Part shown: in pieces, positions 16,695 through 25,736 of the stretch
Numbering within the stretch: the stretch's first letter is position 1
How the letters are laid out: each line of letters opens with the position of its first letter
DNA from: UBA2266 sp964406945
GTDB lineage: Bacteria; Planctomycetota; Phycisphaerae; Sedimentisphaerales; Anaerobacaceae
Length of the DNA: 64,000 nucleotides
Assembly: GCA_964406945.1 (NCBI GenBank)
Contig: CAYOTO010000017.1
Location: 7,382-71,381, forward strand
Direction: 5' to 3'
Position numbers and translations under genes: made by a program
Notes under the pieces: generated by a model
Databases searched by the model: none
What the model was told of the DNA's origin: nothing
Seen by the model: only the letters and a program-made list of their open reading frames with translations

Positions 16695-17978
16695 ATGACA
16701 ACTGCAAAACACAGTTGTGCCTGCGTTCTTGTTCTGCTCGCGACCGCCCTAAGCGTCCGCGCCGACTGCCGGTACATCCTCGTAAACCGCATCCCCGGCC
16801 GCCTCTGGAATCAAAACCGGCCCGACAGTTTTACCGCCGAAAGCTTCGAACAGATACACCGAAAATGCCCCACCCCGCGGTCCGGAGATATCCGGCTGGG
16901 CGTCGGTTTCATCTTCTCCGTCTTCAACAGCGACCCGAATGTGATAGCAGAATCGCTCCGGTGCTTTCTCCAATCTGCTCAGCGGACCGACACGCCCGTA
17001 ATCGTCCAGTTCGACTGCGAAAACTGGTGGGGCTACCGCGGCGACCTGTGGAATTTCTGGGACCCCGAAAAACCCGGCTACAGTCCCGAAAACCGCCTGA
17101 ACGTCGAATGGACGAGCTGGTCGCCGGACGACGCCGTCAGAATTTGCTGGCGAAACTGGGGCCGCCAGATCCGCGTCCTGCCGGCGCCTAACCTCATGAG
17201 CAAAGCCTACCTCGACGCATGCCGCGATGGCCTTAAAAAGCTCGTGCCCATCGTGATCGACTGGTACCGCAACCTGCCCGCGGATAAAAAGCACCTGTTC
17301 GTCGGCATCAAGGTCGGCCACGAAAGCTCCATCGGCGTTAACGCCTGGCACTACCCCAACGGCAATCGACTCCTGAACCGCCCCGCATCCGAGGACCCGA
17401 CCTACGGCCTGGACCACACCAAACGCCCCTCCCGAGGCGTCGCAACAATAGGTTATGCCGCGGTAAAGACTGCCGGAATCCGCAGCGAAGGAGAATTAAC
17501 CGAGCACGACATCGCCGAAGTCGTCCGCCGATACGTCGAAATACTCTGCAAGACCGCCGCAGAGGCCGGCGCCCCGCGGGACCGCCTGTTCACCCACGGC
17601 GCCGGCTGGCACGAAGGCGAAATCCTCTACGACGCCGCCGTAAACGAGTATTCGTGCCCCGGCTGGAGCTTCTACCGCCACGCCGCCGACCCCGCAAAAG
17701 ACACGGGCGTCCGGCGAAACCTGCGGCGAACAGACGCCCCATACTGGGCCGCCGCCGAATGGCTCTACATGGGCCCGGGAACAACCGAAAACTGGCAAAA
17801 AGCCCTCGCCGCCACACTCGCCGACCCCAGGTGCCGCTACCTGTGCATCTACAACTGGGAATCTATCCAGAACAGCCCGGAAGTTCTCCAAGCCATTACC
17901 GCCGTTTCAGGCAACAAAAAGCCCGTTACCGAGCCCCTAACTGTCGCCACTGGCGCAGGCGAAACCGCGCCCGATTAA
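16695..17978 (+). CDS. Exported glycoside-hydrolase-like protein of unknown family
   Basis: 427 residues with a signal peptide (~1-23, ending LSVRA-DC). The mature part is rich in Trp and aromatic-acidic patches such as DTPVIVQFDCENWWGYRGDL, VGIKVGHESSIGVNAWHYPN and CRYLCIYNWESIQNS. The overall pattern suggests a TIM-barrel sugar hydrolase, but I cannot assign a GH family or a catalytic pair. The Glu residues in GHESS and NWES are candidates. It stands at the head of a plus-strand run with an APC permease and a PQQ-repeat protein. The start has no ribosome site and appears leaderless. Confidence 0.6.
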   Translation: MTTAKHSCACVLVLLATALSVRADCRYILVNRIPGRLWNQNRPDSFTAESFEQIHRKCPTPRSGDIRLGVGFIFSVFNSDPNVIAESLRCFLQSAQRTDTPVIVQFDCENWWGYRGDLWNFWDPEKPGYSPENRLNVEWTSWSPDDAVRICWRNWGRQIRVLPAPNLMSKAYLDACRDGLKKLVPIVIDWYRNLPADKKHLFVGIKVGHESSIGVNAWHYPNGNRLLNRPASEDPTYGLDHTKRPSRGVATIGYAAVKTAGIRSEGELTEHDIAEVVRRYVEILCKTAAEAGAPRDRLFTHGAGWHEGEILYDAAVNEYSCPGWSFYRHAADPAKDTGVRRNLRRTDAPYWAAAEWLYMGPGTTENWQKALAATLADPRCRYLCIYNWESIQNSPEVLQAITAVSGNKKPVTEPLTVATGAGETAPD

Positions 17979-18099
17979 CTACGTGGCCCTTGATAACCAC
18001 CGGCCGGCATGGTACTGTTCTTTCGCCGGCCCGGGACGTGCAGGACCGCCAACGAACCGTCGCTTGCTCGACCGCCGGCAAACAATTGATGGACCGACT

Positions 18100-19464
18100 A
18101 TGAAGAACACGCCCAGAAAAGAACTGTCGATGTTCGATTCCACCTGCATCATCGTTGGAGTCATAATCGGAGCGGGAATTTACGAATCGGCGCCGCAGGT
18201 CGCCGCCGGCATGGGTACTCCGGTCAGGACGCTCGCAATCTGGCTGGCCGGCGGTTTTCTGGCGTTCGCCGGAGCTCTGTGCTACGCCGAACTGGCCTCG
18301 GCCTACCCGCGCGAGGGCGGCGATTACGTCTATCTGACCCGTGCGTACGGCCCGTGGTCGGGCTTCATGTTCGGCTGGGCCCAACTTGCCATCGTCAGAC
18401 CCGGCGATATCGCCCTGATGGCCTTCGTCTTCGGCCGCTATGCCTCCAGCCTGTACAGCCCCTTCGGTAACAGCCTGCCCGTTTACGCGGCTGCGGCCGT
18501 CGCGGTATTTACCCTCATTAACATACTTGGCGTAACACAGGGCAAGTGGACCCAGAACATACTCACGGTCGTCAAAGCCCTGGGCCTGTTCGCAATCGTG
18601 GTTGTAGGCTTCCTGGGCAATAGAGCGGAGGCCGCCGCCGCGGCGCAACCCCAACCGTTCGAGATGGCCGGGCTCAAACTCGCCCTGATTTACGTATTGT
18701 TCACCTACGGCGGCTGGAACGAAATGGCCTACGTCGCCGCCGAAGTCAGAAATCCGAAAAAGAACATCGTACGTGCACTGATAACCGGGACCGTAACCGT
18801 AACGATCCTCTACATCCTGATCAACGGCGCCTTCTTACACACGCTGGGACAGGACAAAACAGCCGCATCCGAAGCAGTTGCCGTCGATACCGTCTCTACG
18901 GCCCTGTCCGACCCGGCCCAGGCCGAGGCCGAATCCGCACTGCCCGAAACCGTTTCCCGCCTGATAGCAGTCCTTATATGCATATCCGCTCTGGGCGCCG
19001 TCAACGGCCTGGTCCTCACCGGAGCCCGCATAACCTACGCCCTCGGCGCCGACCACCGCGAATTCCGCATTTTCGGCGTCTGGGACGCCCAGAGAGGCTC
19101 TCCCGTCCGAGCCCTTCTGGCCCAGGGCCTTCTGGCAATCATAATAATCATTTTCGCCGAATCCTTCATCGACACCATTATCTACAACGCGCCTGTTTAC
19201 TGGCTTTTCACGCTCGGTACGGCCCTTTCGGTCTTCACCCTTCGCCGCAAGGACGCCGATATCGAACGCCCCTACAGAATCACCGGCCACCCGGTAACCA
19301 CGATTATCTTCATCCTCTGCTGTCTGTTCATGATCTACAGTTGCATAACCTACGCCTGGGCCTTCAAACCCAAGGCTCTGGCCATCTCCGGCGGTGTCCT
19401 GCTGCTCGGGGCCCTGATTTATGCCCGCTCAGCCGATATGAAAGCCGTCGCCAAAGACGACTGA
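18100..19464 (+). CDS. APC-family amino acid/polyamine permease
   Basis: A 454-residue inner-membrane protein with about 12 transmembrane helices. The family signature in helix 1 is IIVGVIIGAGIYESAPQVAA, followed by helix-2/3 features (YAELASAYPREGGDYVYLTR). A soluble Glu/Ala-rich insert lies around residues 240-290. The family moves amino acids or polyamines by proton or exchange coupling; the substrate is unknown. ATG 18100 was chosen since upstream in-frame codons give a hydrophilic, Arg-rich extension and overlap the previous gene's end. It follows the glycosidase-like gene by 121 bases and may share its transcript. Confidence 0.85.
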   Translation: MKNTPRKELSMFDSTCIIVGVIIGAGIYESAPQVAAGMGTPVRTLAIWLAGGFLAFAGALCYAELASAYPREGGDYVYLTRAYGPWSGFMFGWAQLAIVRPGDIALMAFVFGRYASSLYSPFGNSLPVYAAAAVAVFTLINILGVTQGKWTQNILTVVKALGLFAIVVVGFLGNRAEAAAAAQPQPFEMAGLKLALIYVLFTYGGWNEMAYVAAEVRNPKKNIVRALITGTVTVTILYILINGAFLHTLGQDKTAASEAVAVDTVSTALSDPAQAEAESALPETVSRLIAVLICISALGAVNGLVLTGARITYALGADHREFRIFGVWDAQRGSPVRALLAQGLLAIIIIIFAESFIDTIIYNAPVYWLFTLGTALSVFTLRRKDADIERPYRITGHPVTTIIFILCCLFMIYSCITYAWAFKPKALAISGGVLLLGALIYARSADMKAVAKDD

Positions 19465-19574
19465 ACGACCGCCCAACGGTAAACAGGCTCTGGACAATCG
19501 GGTGCTAAATCGTGTAATATACTCCCGATCAGAGGGTGTTTGAAAAACCGATTGTTCACTTAGGAGCTTAGATT

Positions 19575-20876
19575 ATGGGTAAATCACTGTCGTTAATACT
19601 GCTGTCTGTACTGATAAGCGCCTGTGCCGCCGGCGCCGACTGGCCCCAATACCTCGGCCCGGACCGCGATGCGACTTCGTCCGAAACCGGTCTGTTGCGT
19701 TCCTGGCCCGAATCCGGCCCGGAAGTTCTCTGGACAATTGAACTCGGGCCCGGCTACGGCGGGGCGGCCGTAAAGGACGGCAAAGTATACATCCTCGACC
19801 GCATTCGAGGCAAACGCGATATCTTCAGGTGTCTGGATCTGAACACCGGAAAAGAGATATGGTCGTATCCCTACGATTCCGAAGGTAGAATCAGCCATAC
19901 CGGCTCCCGCTGCACGCCCGCAATCGACGGCGATCTGGTCTACACCTGCGGCCAGAACGGCGACGTGTACTGCTTCAACCTCAAAACCCGCAGGCCCGTA
20001 TGGAATAAAAACGTCTGGACAGACTACGGCGGCGGCAAACTGCCGATCTGGGGCATATGCCAGAACCCGCTGATCTACAAAGATACCGTTATTCTCGCCT
20101 CACAGACCGAACAGGCCGGTGTCGTCGCATACGACAAAAAAACAGGCGAAGTCAAATGGGCCTCCGAAGCCCTGCCGGGCGAAGTCGGCTACGTAACGCC
20201 GTATCTGATCAAGATTGACGGAGAAGACCAGCTCGTCATGATTACCGCGACCAGCCGCAGGGAAACGGGCGGCCGTTCAGTACCCGCCGGCAAAGGCCCG
20301 GGCGTTGACGGCGTAACACTGGGTATGGACCCGGACACCGGCAAAACGCTCTGGACATACAAGGGCTGGCAATGCCGCATCCCGATTCCGAACGTTGTAG
20401 AGTGCGGCGACGGAAAGCTGTTCATCAGCGGCGGCTATCAGGCCGGCTCGGCTATGATCAAGGTCAGCAAATCCGCCTCCGGTTACAAAGTCGAAGAACT
20501 GTACACCACGATGGATTTCGGATCGCACTGCCATCCGGCGGTCCTGTACGAAGGCCATCTTTACGGCCACTGCACCACCAACACGCGGCGCGACGGAATG
20601 GTCTGCATGAGCGTGGACGGCAAGCTCAAGTGGAAAACGGGCCAGGATCCCGTGTTTGACAAGGGCGGTTTCATCCTCGTCGACGACCTCATCCTCAGCG
20701 TCGACGGCCGCGACGGATACGTGTTCCTCATCGAACCCGGCCCCGAAGGCTTCAAGCCGCTGGCCAAAGTCGACCTGCTCGACACCAGAGAACCCTGGGC
20801 GCCCCTCACGCTTGCCGACGGAAAACTGCTTATCCGCGACCAGGAGAAGATGAAATGCCTGGTTGTGGCAAAATAA
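19575..20876 (+). CDS. Exported PQQ-repeat beta-propeller protein
   Basis: 433 residues with a signal peptide ending near ISACAAGA-DW (the Cys could be lipid-modified). It begins with WPQYLGPDRDATSSETGLL, the hallmark opening of planctomycetal PQQ-like beta-propellers. Blades repeat the pattern 'DLNTGKEIW', 'NLKTRRPVW', 'DKKTGEVKW' and 'DPDTGKTLW'. No PQQ dehydrogenase residues are evident, so a scaffold or binding role is more likely than an oxidase. TAGGAG precedes the ATG. A hairpin with a T-rich tail follows the stop. Confidence 0.85.
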   Translation: MGKSLSLILLSVLISACAAGADWPQYLGPDRDATSSETGLLRSWPESGPEVLWTIELGPGYGGAAVKDGKVYILDRIRGKRDIFRCLDLNTGKEIWSYPYDSEGRISHTGSRCTPAIDGDLVYTCGQNGDVYCFNLKTRRPVWNKNVWTDYGGGKLPIWGICQNPLIYKDTVILASQTEQAGVVAYDKKTGEVKWASEALPGEVGYVTPYLIKIDGEDQLVMITATSRRETGGRSVPAGKGPGVDGVTLGMDPDTGKTLWTYKGWQCRIPIPNVVECGDGKLFISGGYQAGSAMIKVSKSASGYKVEELYTTMDFGSHCHPAVLYEGHLYGHCTTNTRRDGMVCMSVDGKLKWKTGQDPVFDKGGFILVDDLILSVDGRDGYVFLIEPGPEGFKPLAKVDLLDTREPWAPLTLADGKLLIRDQEKMKCLVVAK

Positions 20877-20906
20877 CGCCAAAAGTTTGAATCAGAGCAC
20901 AAATAC

Positions 20907-20948
20907 ACGGCTCGGCCTGTTCGATATGACGGCCGGGCCGTTCTTATT
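20907..20948 (+). terminator. Intrinsic terminator after the PQQ-repeat gene
   Basis: ACGGCTCGGCC (20907-20917) pairs with GGCCGGGCCGT (20931-20941) over 11 positions including one G-T, followed by TCTTATTT. Confidence 0.65.
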
Positions 20949-20949
20949 T

Positions 20950-21252
20950 CGTCCCTTTGACCGCCTATCCCGGCTCTCAACTGACGTTTTTTGTTTGGCT
21001 GGTGAAATAAAGCTGCATTTCGAACGTCTTACTCTGCAGAAAAACCACAATATTCTATGTCAACCAGATGCAAAGCCACCCGTCTACCAGGAACGGGTGC
21101 TTTGCAGCAGCCGGTGCCTCTTGCGGGGCGATAAAGCAGCCCTGAAATCGCGGCAGGGGGATATACCTTCGAGAATGCCGGGCCTGGGCATCGGCTTTGT
21201 TTGGCCCGCACTTCCGGAATCCCTTGCGATAACAATGGGATTCCGCGCGCAC
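20950..21252. other. Intergenic stretch with strong dyads, no gene
   Basis: No open frame here looks real. Two clear hairpins are present. Bases 21070-21116 hold TGCAAAGCCACCCGT against ACGGGTGCTTTGCA (14 pairs, one bulge). Bases 21216-21244 hold GGAATCCC against GGGATTCC. Together they suggest a structured RNA, a trailing transcript region or decayed DNA. Confidence 0.35.
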
Positions 21253-21279
21253 AAAAAAGCGGACGCCGTTAACGTCCGC
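21253..21279 (-). terminator. Intrinsic terminator of the pseudo-amidase gene
   Basis: On the minus strand GCGGACG pairs with CGTCCGC around a 7-nt loop and is followed by six T. It is a textbook rho-independent terminator 28 bases after the stop. Confidence 0.8.
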
Positions 21280-21306
21280 ATCATTTCTACAGGTCAATAT
21301 GGAAAG

Positions 21307-21849
21307 CTATTTCAATTCGCTGGGATAGTAAACCGAGCCGGCGGGTATATCGAATTTGCGACAAAGCCTGGTAAGAAGCTGATCCACGCTGATAAGCTGG
21401 TAATGCGTCGGCCATGTCGTTCGCCCGTCCGATACGATGCAGATTCGAACCCTCCGGCCGTATCTTGCAGCGTCCGCCACCGCCGAGGCCTGATCCCGCC
21501 ACTTTCTGGTAATCTCGATCCGCCCGTCTTGCCCGCAGCTTTTGTTGCAGACGACGAAATGGCAACTGAGATCGTCCGCACTCTCGAGGCCGTATGCTCT
21601 GGCCAACTGCTCGCAGTTACCCGAAGAGGTGTTGCTGTAATATACCTCGATTGCATCCCACCTGTCCCTCGGCGAAGCCAGCGCCGGACTCATGGCCGCG
21701 TCTATAGGGCCCTGTCCGGTGATATTGGATAGTGCGAACGCCCCCGCCGGCGGTGGGTTGTTGCCCAGAGCCATTAACACGACTGCCCCGGCTGTCATCG
21801 ATACTAATAAAGCCGCAAGGACTTTGGCTACTCTAGGTTGATTCGACAT
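21307..21849 (-). CDS. Exported amidase/PGRP-fold protein lacking zinc ligands
   Basis: 180 residues with one N-terminal hydrophobic helix (~9-30, signal or anchor). The rest follows the pattern of planctomycetal N-acetylmuramoyl-L-alanine amidases: WDAIEVYYSNTSSGN, LSCHFVVCNKSCGQDGRIE, RRVRICIVSDG and PTHYQLISVDQLL. In active relatives the first block reads HHS and the last supplies a second zinc His. Here these are YYS and a C-terminus that ends at YPSELK without the usual GH.D and CPG. Loss of catalysis, with a possible peptidoglycan- or glycan-binding role, is inferred. The start at 21849 keeps the signal helix near the N-terminus. Confidence 0.65.
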   Translation of the reverse strand: MSNQPRVAKVLAALLVSMTAGAVVLMALGNNPPPAGAFALSNITGQGPIDAAMSPALASPRDRWDAIEVYYSNTSSGNCEQLARAYGLESADDLSCHFVVCNKSCGQDGRIEITRKWRDQASAVADAARYGRRVRICIVSDGRTTWPTHYQLISVDQLLTRLCRKFDIPAGSVYYPSELK

Positions 21850-21933
21850 CAGGTAATGCCCTTCACGATGCTGCTTTACGACCCTGCTCCGTTTCAGGTA
21901 AAGAGCTAAAGACAAGCTGCGAACAAGCTCTCA

Positions 21934-21939
21934 ATTATA
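21934..21939 (-). promoter_or_regulatory. -10 box for the pseudo-amidase gene
   Basis: TATAAT on the minus strand, predicting a start near 21927 and a ~78-nt leader. The -35 is unclear. Confidence 0.4.
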
Positions 21940-22098
21940 AGTATCGTATCGGCTCTAAGCGTCGCATATCTCCAGATTTTGTGTGAATTTCGGCAATTTA
22001 TACAAGTCCGCTAAAAAGCCCGCCGGAGTGTCCGAAAAGAAGGGCAAACAAGCCCTGCAAGGCCGTCTTCACAAGGGGCAAGTCACGGAAACCGGGAT

Positions 22099-22135
22099 AT
22101 TACTAACAAAAGCCCTGTTAGTAATTCTTCTTTTA
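22099..22135 (+). terminator. Terminator-like hairpin in a gene-free region
   Basis: ATTACTAACA and TGTTAGTAAT form a perfect 10-bp stem with a 7-nt loop, followed by TCTTCTTTTA. It reads rightward, but no clear gene lies before it in the 250 bases back to the divergent -10. A small transcript ending here is possible. Confidence 0.45.
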
Positions 22136-22253
22136 TGGGACACGAGCCTTTTTGCGATCATACCGGTTAATCCGGTTGCATCGTTTGACCGAAATAGCAC
22201 AATAACATCTGGTTAAAAATCGGCAATCGCACGATTCGCTCAGGGCTGAAAAT

Positions 22254-24248
22254 ATGACCGCACAACACCGTTCTCTCACGGACCGCGAAATAGCAGTTCT
22301 TACCGACCGGGGCTGTACCTGCGCCGACTGGTCCAACGTAATGGCAGCCGACGGTTTCGATCCGTCAGCCGTACAGTCGACGCGATTTTGCGGCCACGTC
22401 AAGCTCGGATCGTTCGATAAGCAGGTCTCCTTTTTCGGCGGTGTTAAGAAGCCCGCCGGAATCTCCAACACAACCATTCACAACTGCACCATTGGCAACA
22501 ACGTCTACATCGGCAACGTCAAGAACTACATCGCCAACTACGTTGTGGAAGACGACGCCATTATAGACAATATAGACCTGCTCGCGGTCGAAGGCCCCAG
22601 TTCTTTCGGAAACGGAACGGAAGTACCCGTTGTGAACGAGGCCGGCGGCCGGGAAATTCCGATTTACGACCGTCTCTCGGCCCAGATCGCCTATCTGATA
22701 GCCTTTTACCGCCATCGACCCGCCGTGATAGAGAAGCTTCACAAGATGATCGCCGACTATGCCTCTCACGTAACCTCGCCAATGGGAACGGTCGCCCGGG
22801 GCGCCCGGCTGGTCAACTGTCGGACCATAAAGAACGTCAAGATCGGCCGGGCCGCGGTGATTGACGGAGCCAATCGCCTCGAAAACGGCTCCATCAACAG
22901 TTGCCCCGAAGATCCCGTCTACATAGGCTCCGGCGTCTTCGCCGAGGATTTCATTGTATGCAGCGGCGCCCGCATCACCGACGGCACAATAATTTCCAAA
23001 TGCTTTATCGGCCAGGGAACCGTTCTGGCCAAACAGTACTCGGCCGAACACAGCGTATTCTTCGCCAACTGCGGCGGGTTCCACGGCGAGGCATGCTCGA
23101 TCTTCGCCGGTCCCTATACAGTCACGCACCACAAATCCACCCTGCTCATCTCAGGGCTTTTCAGCTTTCTGAATGCCGGCAGCGGCACTAATCAGAGCAA
23201 TCACATGTACAAACTCGGGCCAAACCATCAGGGCATAGTGGAGCGAGGCTCCAAGACCGCCAGTGACTCGTACATGCTCTGGCCCGCCCGGGTCGGACCG
23301 TTCACGGTGGTTATGGGCAGGCATTACCGAAATTCCGATACCTCGGACCTGCCGTTCTCGTACATGATCGAGCACGAAGACGAAAGTATCCTCGTGCCCG
23401 CCGTCAACCTGCGAAGCGTCGGAACCGTTCGCGACGCGAGAAAATGGCCCAGACGCGACAGACGAAAAGACCCTGTAAAGCTCGATCAGATAAATTTTAA
23501 GCTGCTCAGTCCGTACACGATTCAACGCATGCTCAACGCGTGTCGAATTCTCAGCAATTTGCTTGTAACCTCGGGCCCCAACACAGACTACTACATGTAC
23601 AACAATGTAAAGATACGCAGCAGCTCTTTGGAAAAGGGCATCGAACTCTATCGCATGGGAATCGACAAATTCCTGGGCAACTGCCTGCTCTCCAGGCTGC
23701 AGAACAGGAATCTAAAGACGAACAGCCAGCTTCAAAAGGCCCTGACCCCGGAAACGCAAACCGGCACGGGCAAATGGCTCGACCTGGCCGGTATGCTTGC
23801 ACCCAAAGAGTGCGTAGAGCATCTGCTGGACGAGATCGAAAGCGATGAAATCTCCGCCCTGGAAGGCGTTGCCCAGGCTTTCCGGTCCATTCACGAAGCT
23901 TATGCCGAATACGAATGGGCCTGGGCCGCATCGGTGCTCCGGCAGCGACTCGGAAAAGAGATTGCCGAAATCACCGCCGACGATCTGATCGAACTGGTCA
24001 ACGCCTGGAAAGAAGCTGTGGTGGGGCTCGATCGAATGCTCGCGGCCGATGCAAAGAAGGAGTTTACGGACGTGGCTCAAATCGGCTTCGGGCTCGACGA
24101 CGGCGATGCAATCCGCAAAGACGACTTCGAGCACGTGCGGGGCCGCTACGACGACAATTCCTTCGTCCTCGAAATCCAGCAGCACATCGCTGCAAAATCT
24201 AAACTCGGCGATGATCTGCTCGCACGGCTGGAAAAACTGCGTCGCTGA
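22254..24248 (+). CDS. DUF4954-family left-handed beta-helix protein
   Basis: 664 residues, cytoplasmic. The N-terminal two thirds carry hexapeptide-like repeats of a left-handed beta-helix, e.g. TTIHNCTIGNNVYIGNVKNY, then IKNVKIGRAAVIDGA and VYIGSGVFAEDFIVCSGARI. The C-terminal ~200 residues are helical. Family members are found in Bacteroidetes and Planctomycetes. The beta-helix resembles sugar nucleotidyl- and acyltransferases, so a role in sugar or cell-envelope metabolism is a reasonable guess; no catalytic residue is established. The ATG at 22254 has only a weak ribosome site (CAGGG). The gene converges on the PpiC lipoprotein gene. Confidence 0.8.
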   Translation: MTAQHRSLTDREIAVLTDRGCTCADWSNVMAADGFDPSAVQSTRFCGHVKLGSFDKQVSFFGGVKKPAGISNTTIHNCTIGNNVYIGNVKNYIANYVVEDDAIIDNIDLLAVEGPSSFGNGTEVPVVNEAGGREIPIYDRLSAQIAYLIAFYRHRPAVIEKLHKMIADYASHVTSPMGTVARGARLVNCRTIKNVKIGRAAVIDGANRLENGSINSCPEDPVYIGSGVFAEDFIVCSGARITDGTIISKCFIGQGTVLAKQYSAEHSVFFANCGGFHGEACSIFAGPYTVTHHKSTLLISGLFSFLNAGSGTNQSNHMYKLGPNHQGIVERGSKTASDSYMLWPARVGPFTVVMGRHYRNSDTSDLPFSYMIEHEDESILVPAVNLRSVGTVRDARKWPRRDRRKDPVKLDQINFKLLSPYTIQRMLNACRILSNLLVTSGPNTDYYMYNNVKIRSSSLEKGIELYRMGIDKFLGNCLLSRLQNRNLKTNSQLQKALTPETQTGTGKWLDLAGMLAPKECVEHLLDEIESDEISALEGVAQAFRSIHEAYAEYEWAWAASVLRQRLGKEIAEITADDLIELVNAWKEAVVGLDRMLAADAKKEFTDVAQIGFGLDDGDAIRKDDFEHVRGRYDDNSFVLEIQQHIAAKSKLGDDLLARLEKLRR

Positions 24249-24261
24249 TAACCGCGAGCAT

Positions 24262-24300
24262 AAAAAAAGCGGAAAACCCGTATTCACAGGCTTTCCGCTT
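24262..24300 (-). terminator. Intrinsic terminator of the PpiC lipoprotein gene
   Basis: AAGCGGAAA pairs with TTTCCGCTT; on the minus strand the stem is followed by seven T. It lies between the two convergent genes and fits the minus-strand gene. Confidence 0.75.
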
Positions 24301-24327
24301 CACAAACGATTCAATCAGCCGCGATTC

Positions 24328-25509
24328 TTACTGAATGGGCATACCTCCCGGTCCCGGTGCCGGCGCCTGTGGCGGCTCTTTTCCGGGCGGATATTCTATG
24401 TTCGCATTCTCCTTGAGGTCTTCGGAGTATTCCTTGAAAGTCTCCATCTGCTTTCTGGACTCGAGTTGCGCCATTACCTTGTCCTTGACCTCTTCGAAGC
24501 TCGGCTCGGACGCTTGCTGCTTATCCGTAACCTTTATTACGTGGTAGCCGAACTGCGTTTCCACAATGTCGCTTATCTGGCCCACCTGCAGTTCGAATGC
24601 AACTTTGTCGAATGCAGGAACCATAGCACCCCGCTTGAAGAAGCCAAGATCGCCGCCTCTTGACGCCGACGGGTAGCCGCCGGTCTCTTTGGCCAGTTCC
24701 GCAAAATCAGCCCCGTCTTTGAGCTTCTGCAGAACCTCCTCGGTCTTGGCCCGTGCCTCGGCCCTGGCTTCGTTGGGATCGGTATTGGGATCGCTGGTAT
24801 CGGGCTTTAAGAGAATATGACTGGCCTTGACCTGTTCGGCCTGGCCGAACTGGTCCTTGTTTTCCTCGAAAAAAGCCTTCGCTTCGTCTTCGGTCACCTG
24901 CATCTTCTCCGGGAACTCGGCTTCCAGCAGCTTCTGAAAACTCACGAACGTCCTGACCTGCTGTTTCATGTCTTCGAAGTTCTGGCCGGATTGGGCGACC
25001 CTTTGCTTCAACTGTTCAAGCGTCAGATTGGCCGATTCGGCTATGTCCTGCAGCTCAGCATCAATTTCCTCTTCGCTGACCGTAATGTTCTTTTCGGCGA
25101 CCTTCTTATTCATTAGCTGTTCAATTATCTTCTGCTGAACGGCCTGCTGCCGCAGCATTTTACGGTACTGATCCAGGTAAGCCGGATTCTGGTTCGGCAT
25201 GCGCGCCGCCATCTGCTCGAGCTGGGGCTCGATCATCGCATCGATTTCACCTTCCATTATCTTTTCACCGTTTACTATCACGGCCACTTCCCCGGCTGTA
25301 TTGGGCTCGGCGGGCTGATTGGAATCCTGCATCTGAGCCGACTGGTCCGTTTTGTCGGGCTTTGTCGGCGTTTCGTCAGTCTTCGAGGTTGTCGTACTTT
25401 CGTTTGGCTCGGGTGTTGCGGACTCATCGCCCTTGCAGCCGGCGCCTGTTACCACCAGCAGCAAACTGAAACAAACCAGAACCGACATCAACATTCGGTT
25501 TCGCATCAT
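24328..25509 (-). CDS. Exported peptidyl-prolyl isomerase lipoprotein (SurA/PpiC type)
   Basis: 393 residues. The signal peptide ends at VVTGAGC, a probable though not ideal lipobox. A low-complexity Thr/Glu/Pro linker (~25-75) is followed by a SurA-like helical chaperone domain (~80-240). A parvulin rotamase domain (~250-345) follows: VKASHILLKPDTSDP, then RGGDLGFFKRGAMVPAFDKV and TQFGYHVIKVTDK. It probably folds exported proteins at the outer face of the inner membrane. GAAAGGAAAAT lies before the ATG. The C-terminus ends in a Pro/Gly-rich tail. Confidence 0.85.
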   Translation of the reverse strand: MMRNRMLMSVLVCFSLLLVVTGAGCKGDESATPEPNESTTTSKTDETPTKPDKTDQSAQMQDSNQPAEPNTAGEVAVIVNGEKIMEGEIDAMIEPQLEQMAARMPNQNPAYLDQYRKMLRQQAVQQKIIEQLMNKKVAEKNITVSEEEIDAELQDIAESANLTLEQLKQRVAQSGQNFEDMKQQVRTFVSFQKLLEAEFPEKMQVTEDEAKAFFEENKDQFGQAEQVKASHILLKPDTSDPNTDPNEARAEARAKTEEVLQKLKDGADFAELAKETGGYPSASRGGDLGFFKRGAMVPAFDKVAFELQVGQISDIVETQFGYHVIKVTDKQQASEPSFEEVKDKVMAQLESRKQMETFKEYSEDLKENANIEYPPGKEPPQAPAPGPGGMPIQ

Positions 25510-25644
25510 ATTTTCCTTTCGCAGCTTAGGTTGAAAAAAGGCCTCTTTGAAAGAGGCACAAACCACGATTATCCAACTCGGTCCCCTTCATGTCAAGTTC
25601 TTTCCCGACGGGCAGCCGTTTGACCGGCCCAGACTGCCAAAAAG

Positions 25645-25673
25645 TTGGCATTCTACCTGCCAGATGTTAAAAT
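25645..25673 (+). promoter_or_regulatory. Promoter of the URO-D/GH2/sulfatase/sugar-porter group
   Basis: TTGGCA, a 17-bp spacer and TAAAAT (5/6 each), 64 bases before the first start codon. No further promoter is obvious until after the sugar porter. Confidence 0.6.
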
Positions 25674-25736
25674 ATCGGCCGATACCAGCGGCTCCTGACG
25701 CAATACGCGAATAATTGGGTAATGTTTGGAGATTCC

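Noticed and set aside
21060..21130. GEMM (cyclic-di-GMP) riboswitch
   Set aside because: One arm resembles the GCAAAGCCAC motif, but the other conserved half (GGCAAACC-type) is absent and no gene follows in the right orientation at a normal distance.
21983..22216. 77-residue open frame upstream of the DUF4954 gene
   Set aside because: No ribosome site, an odd composition, and a terminator-like hairpin lies inside the frame.
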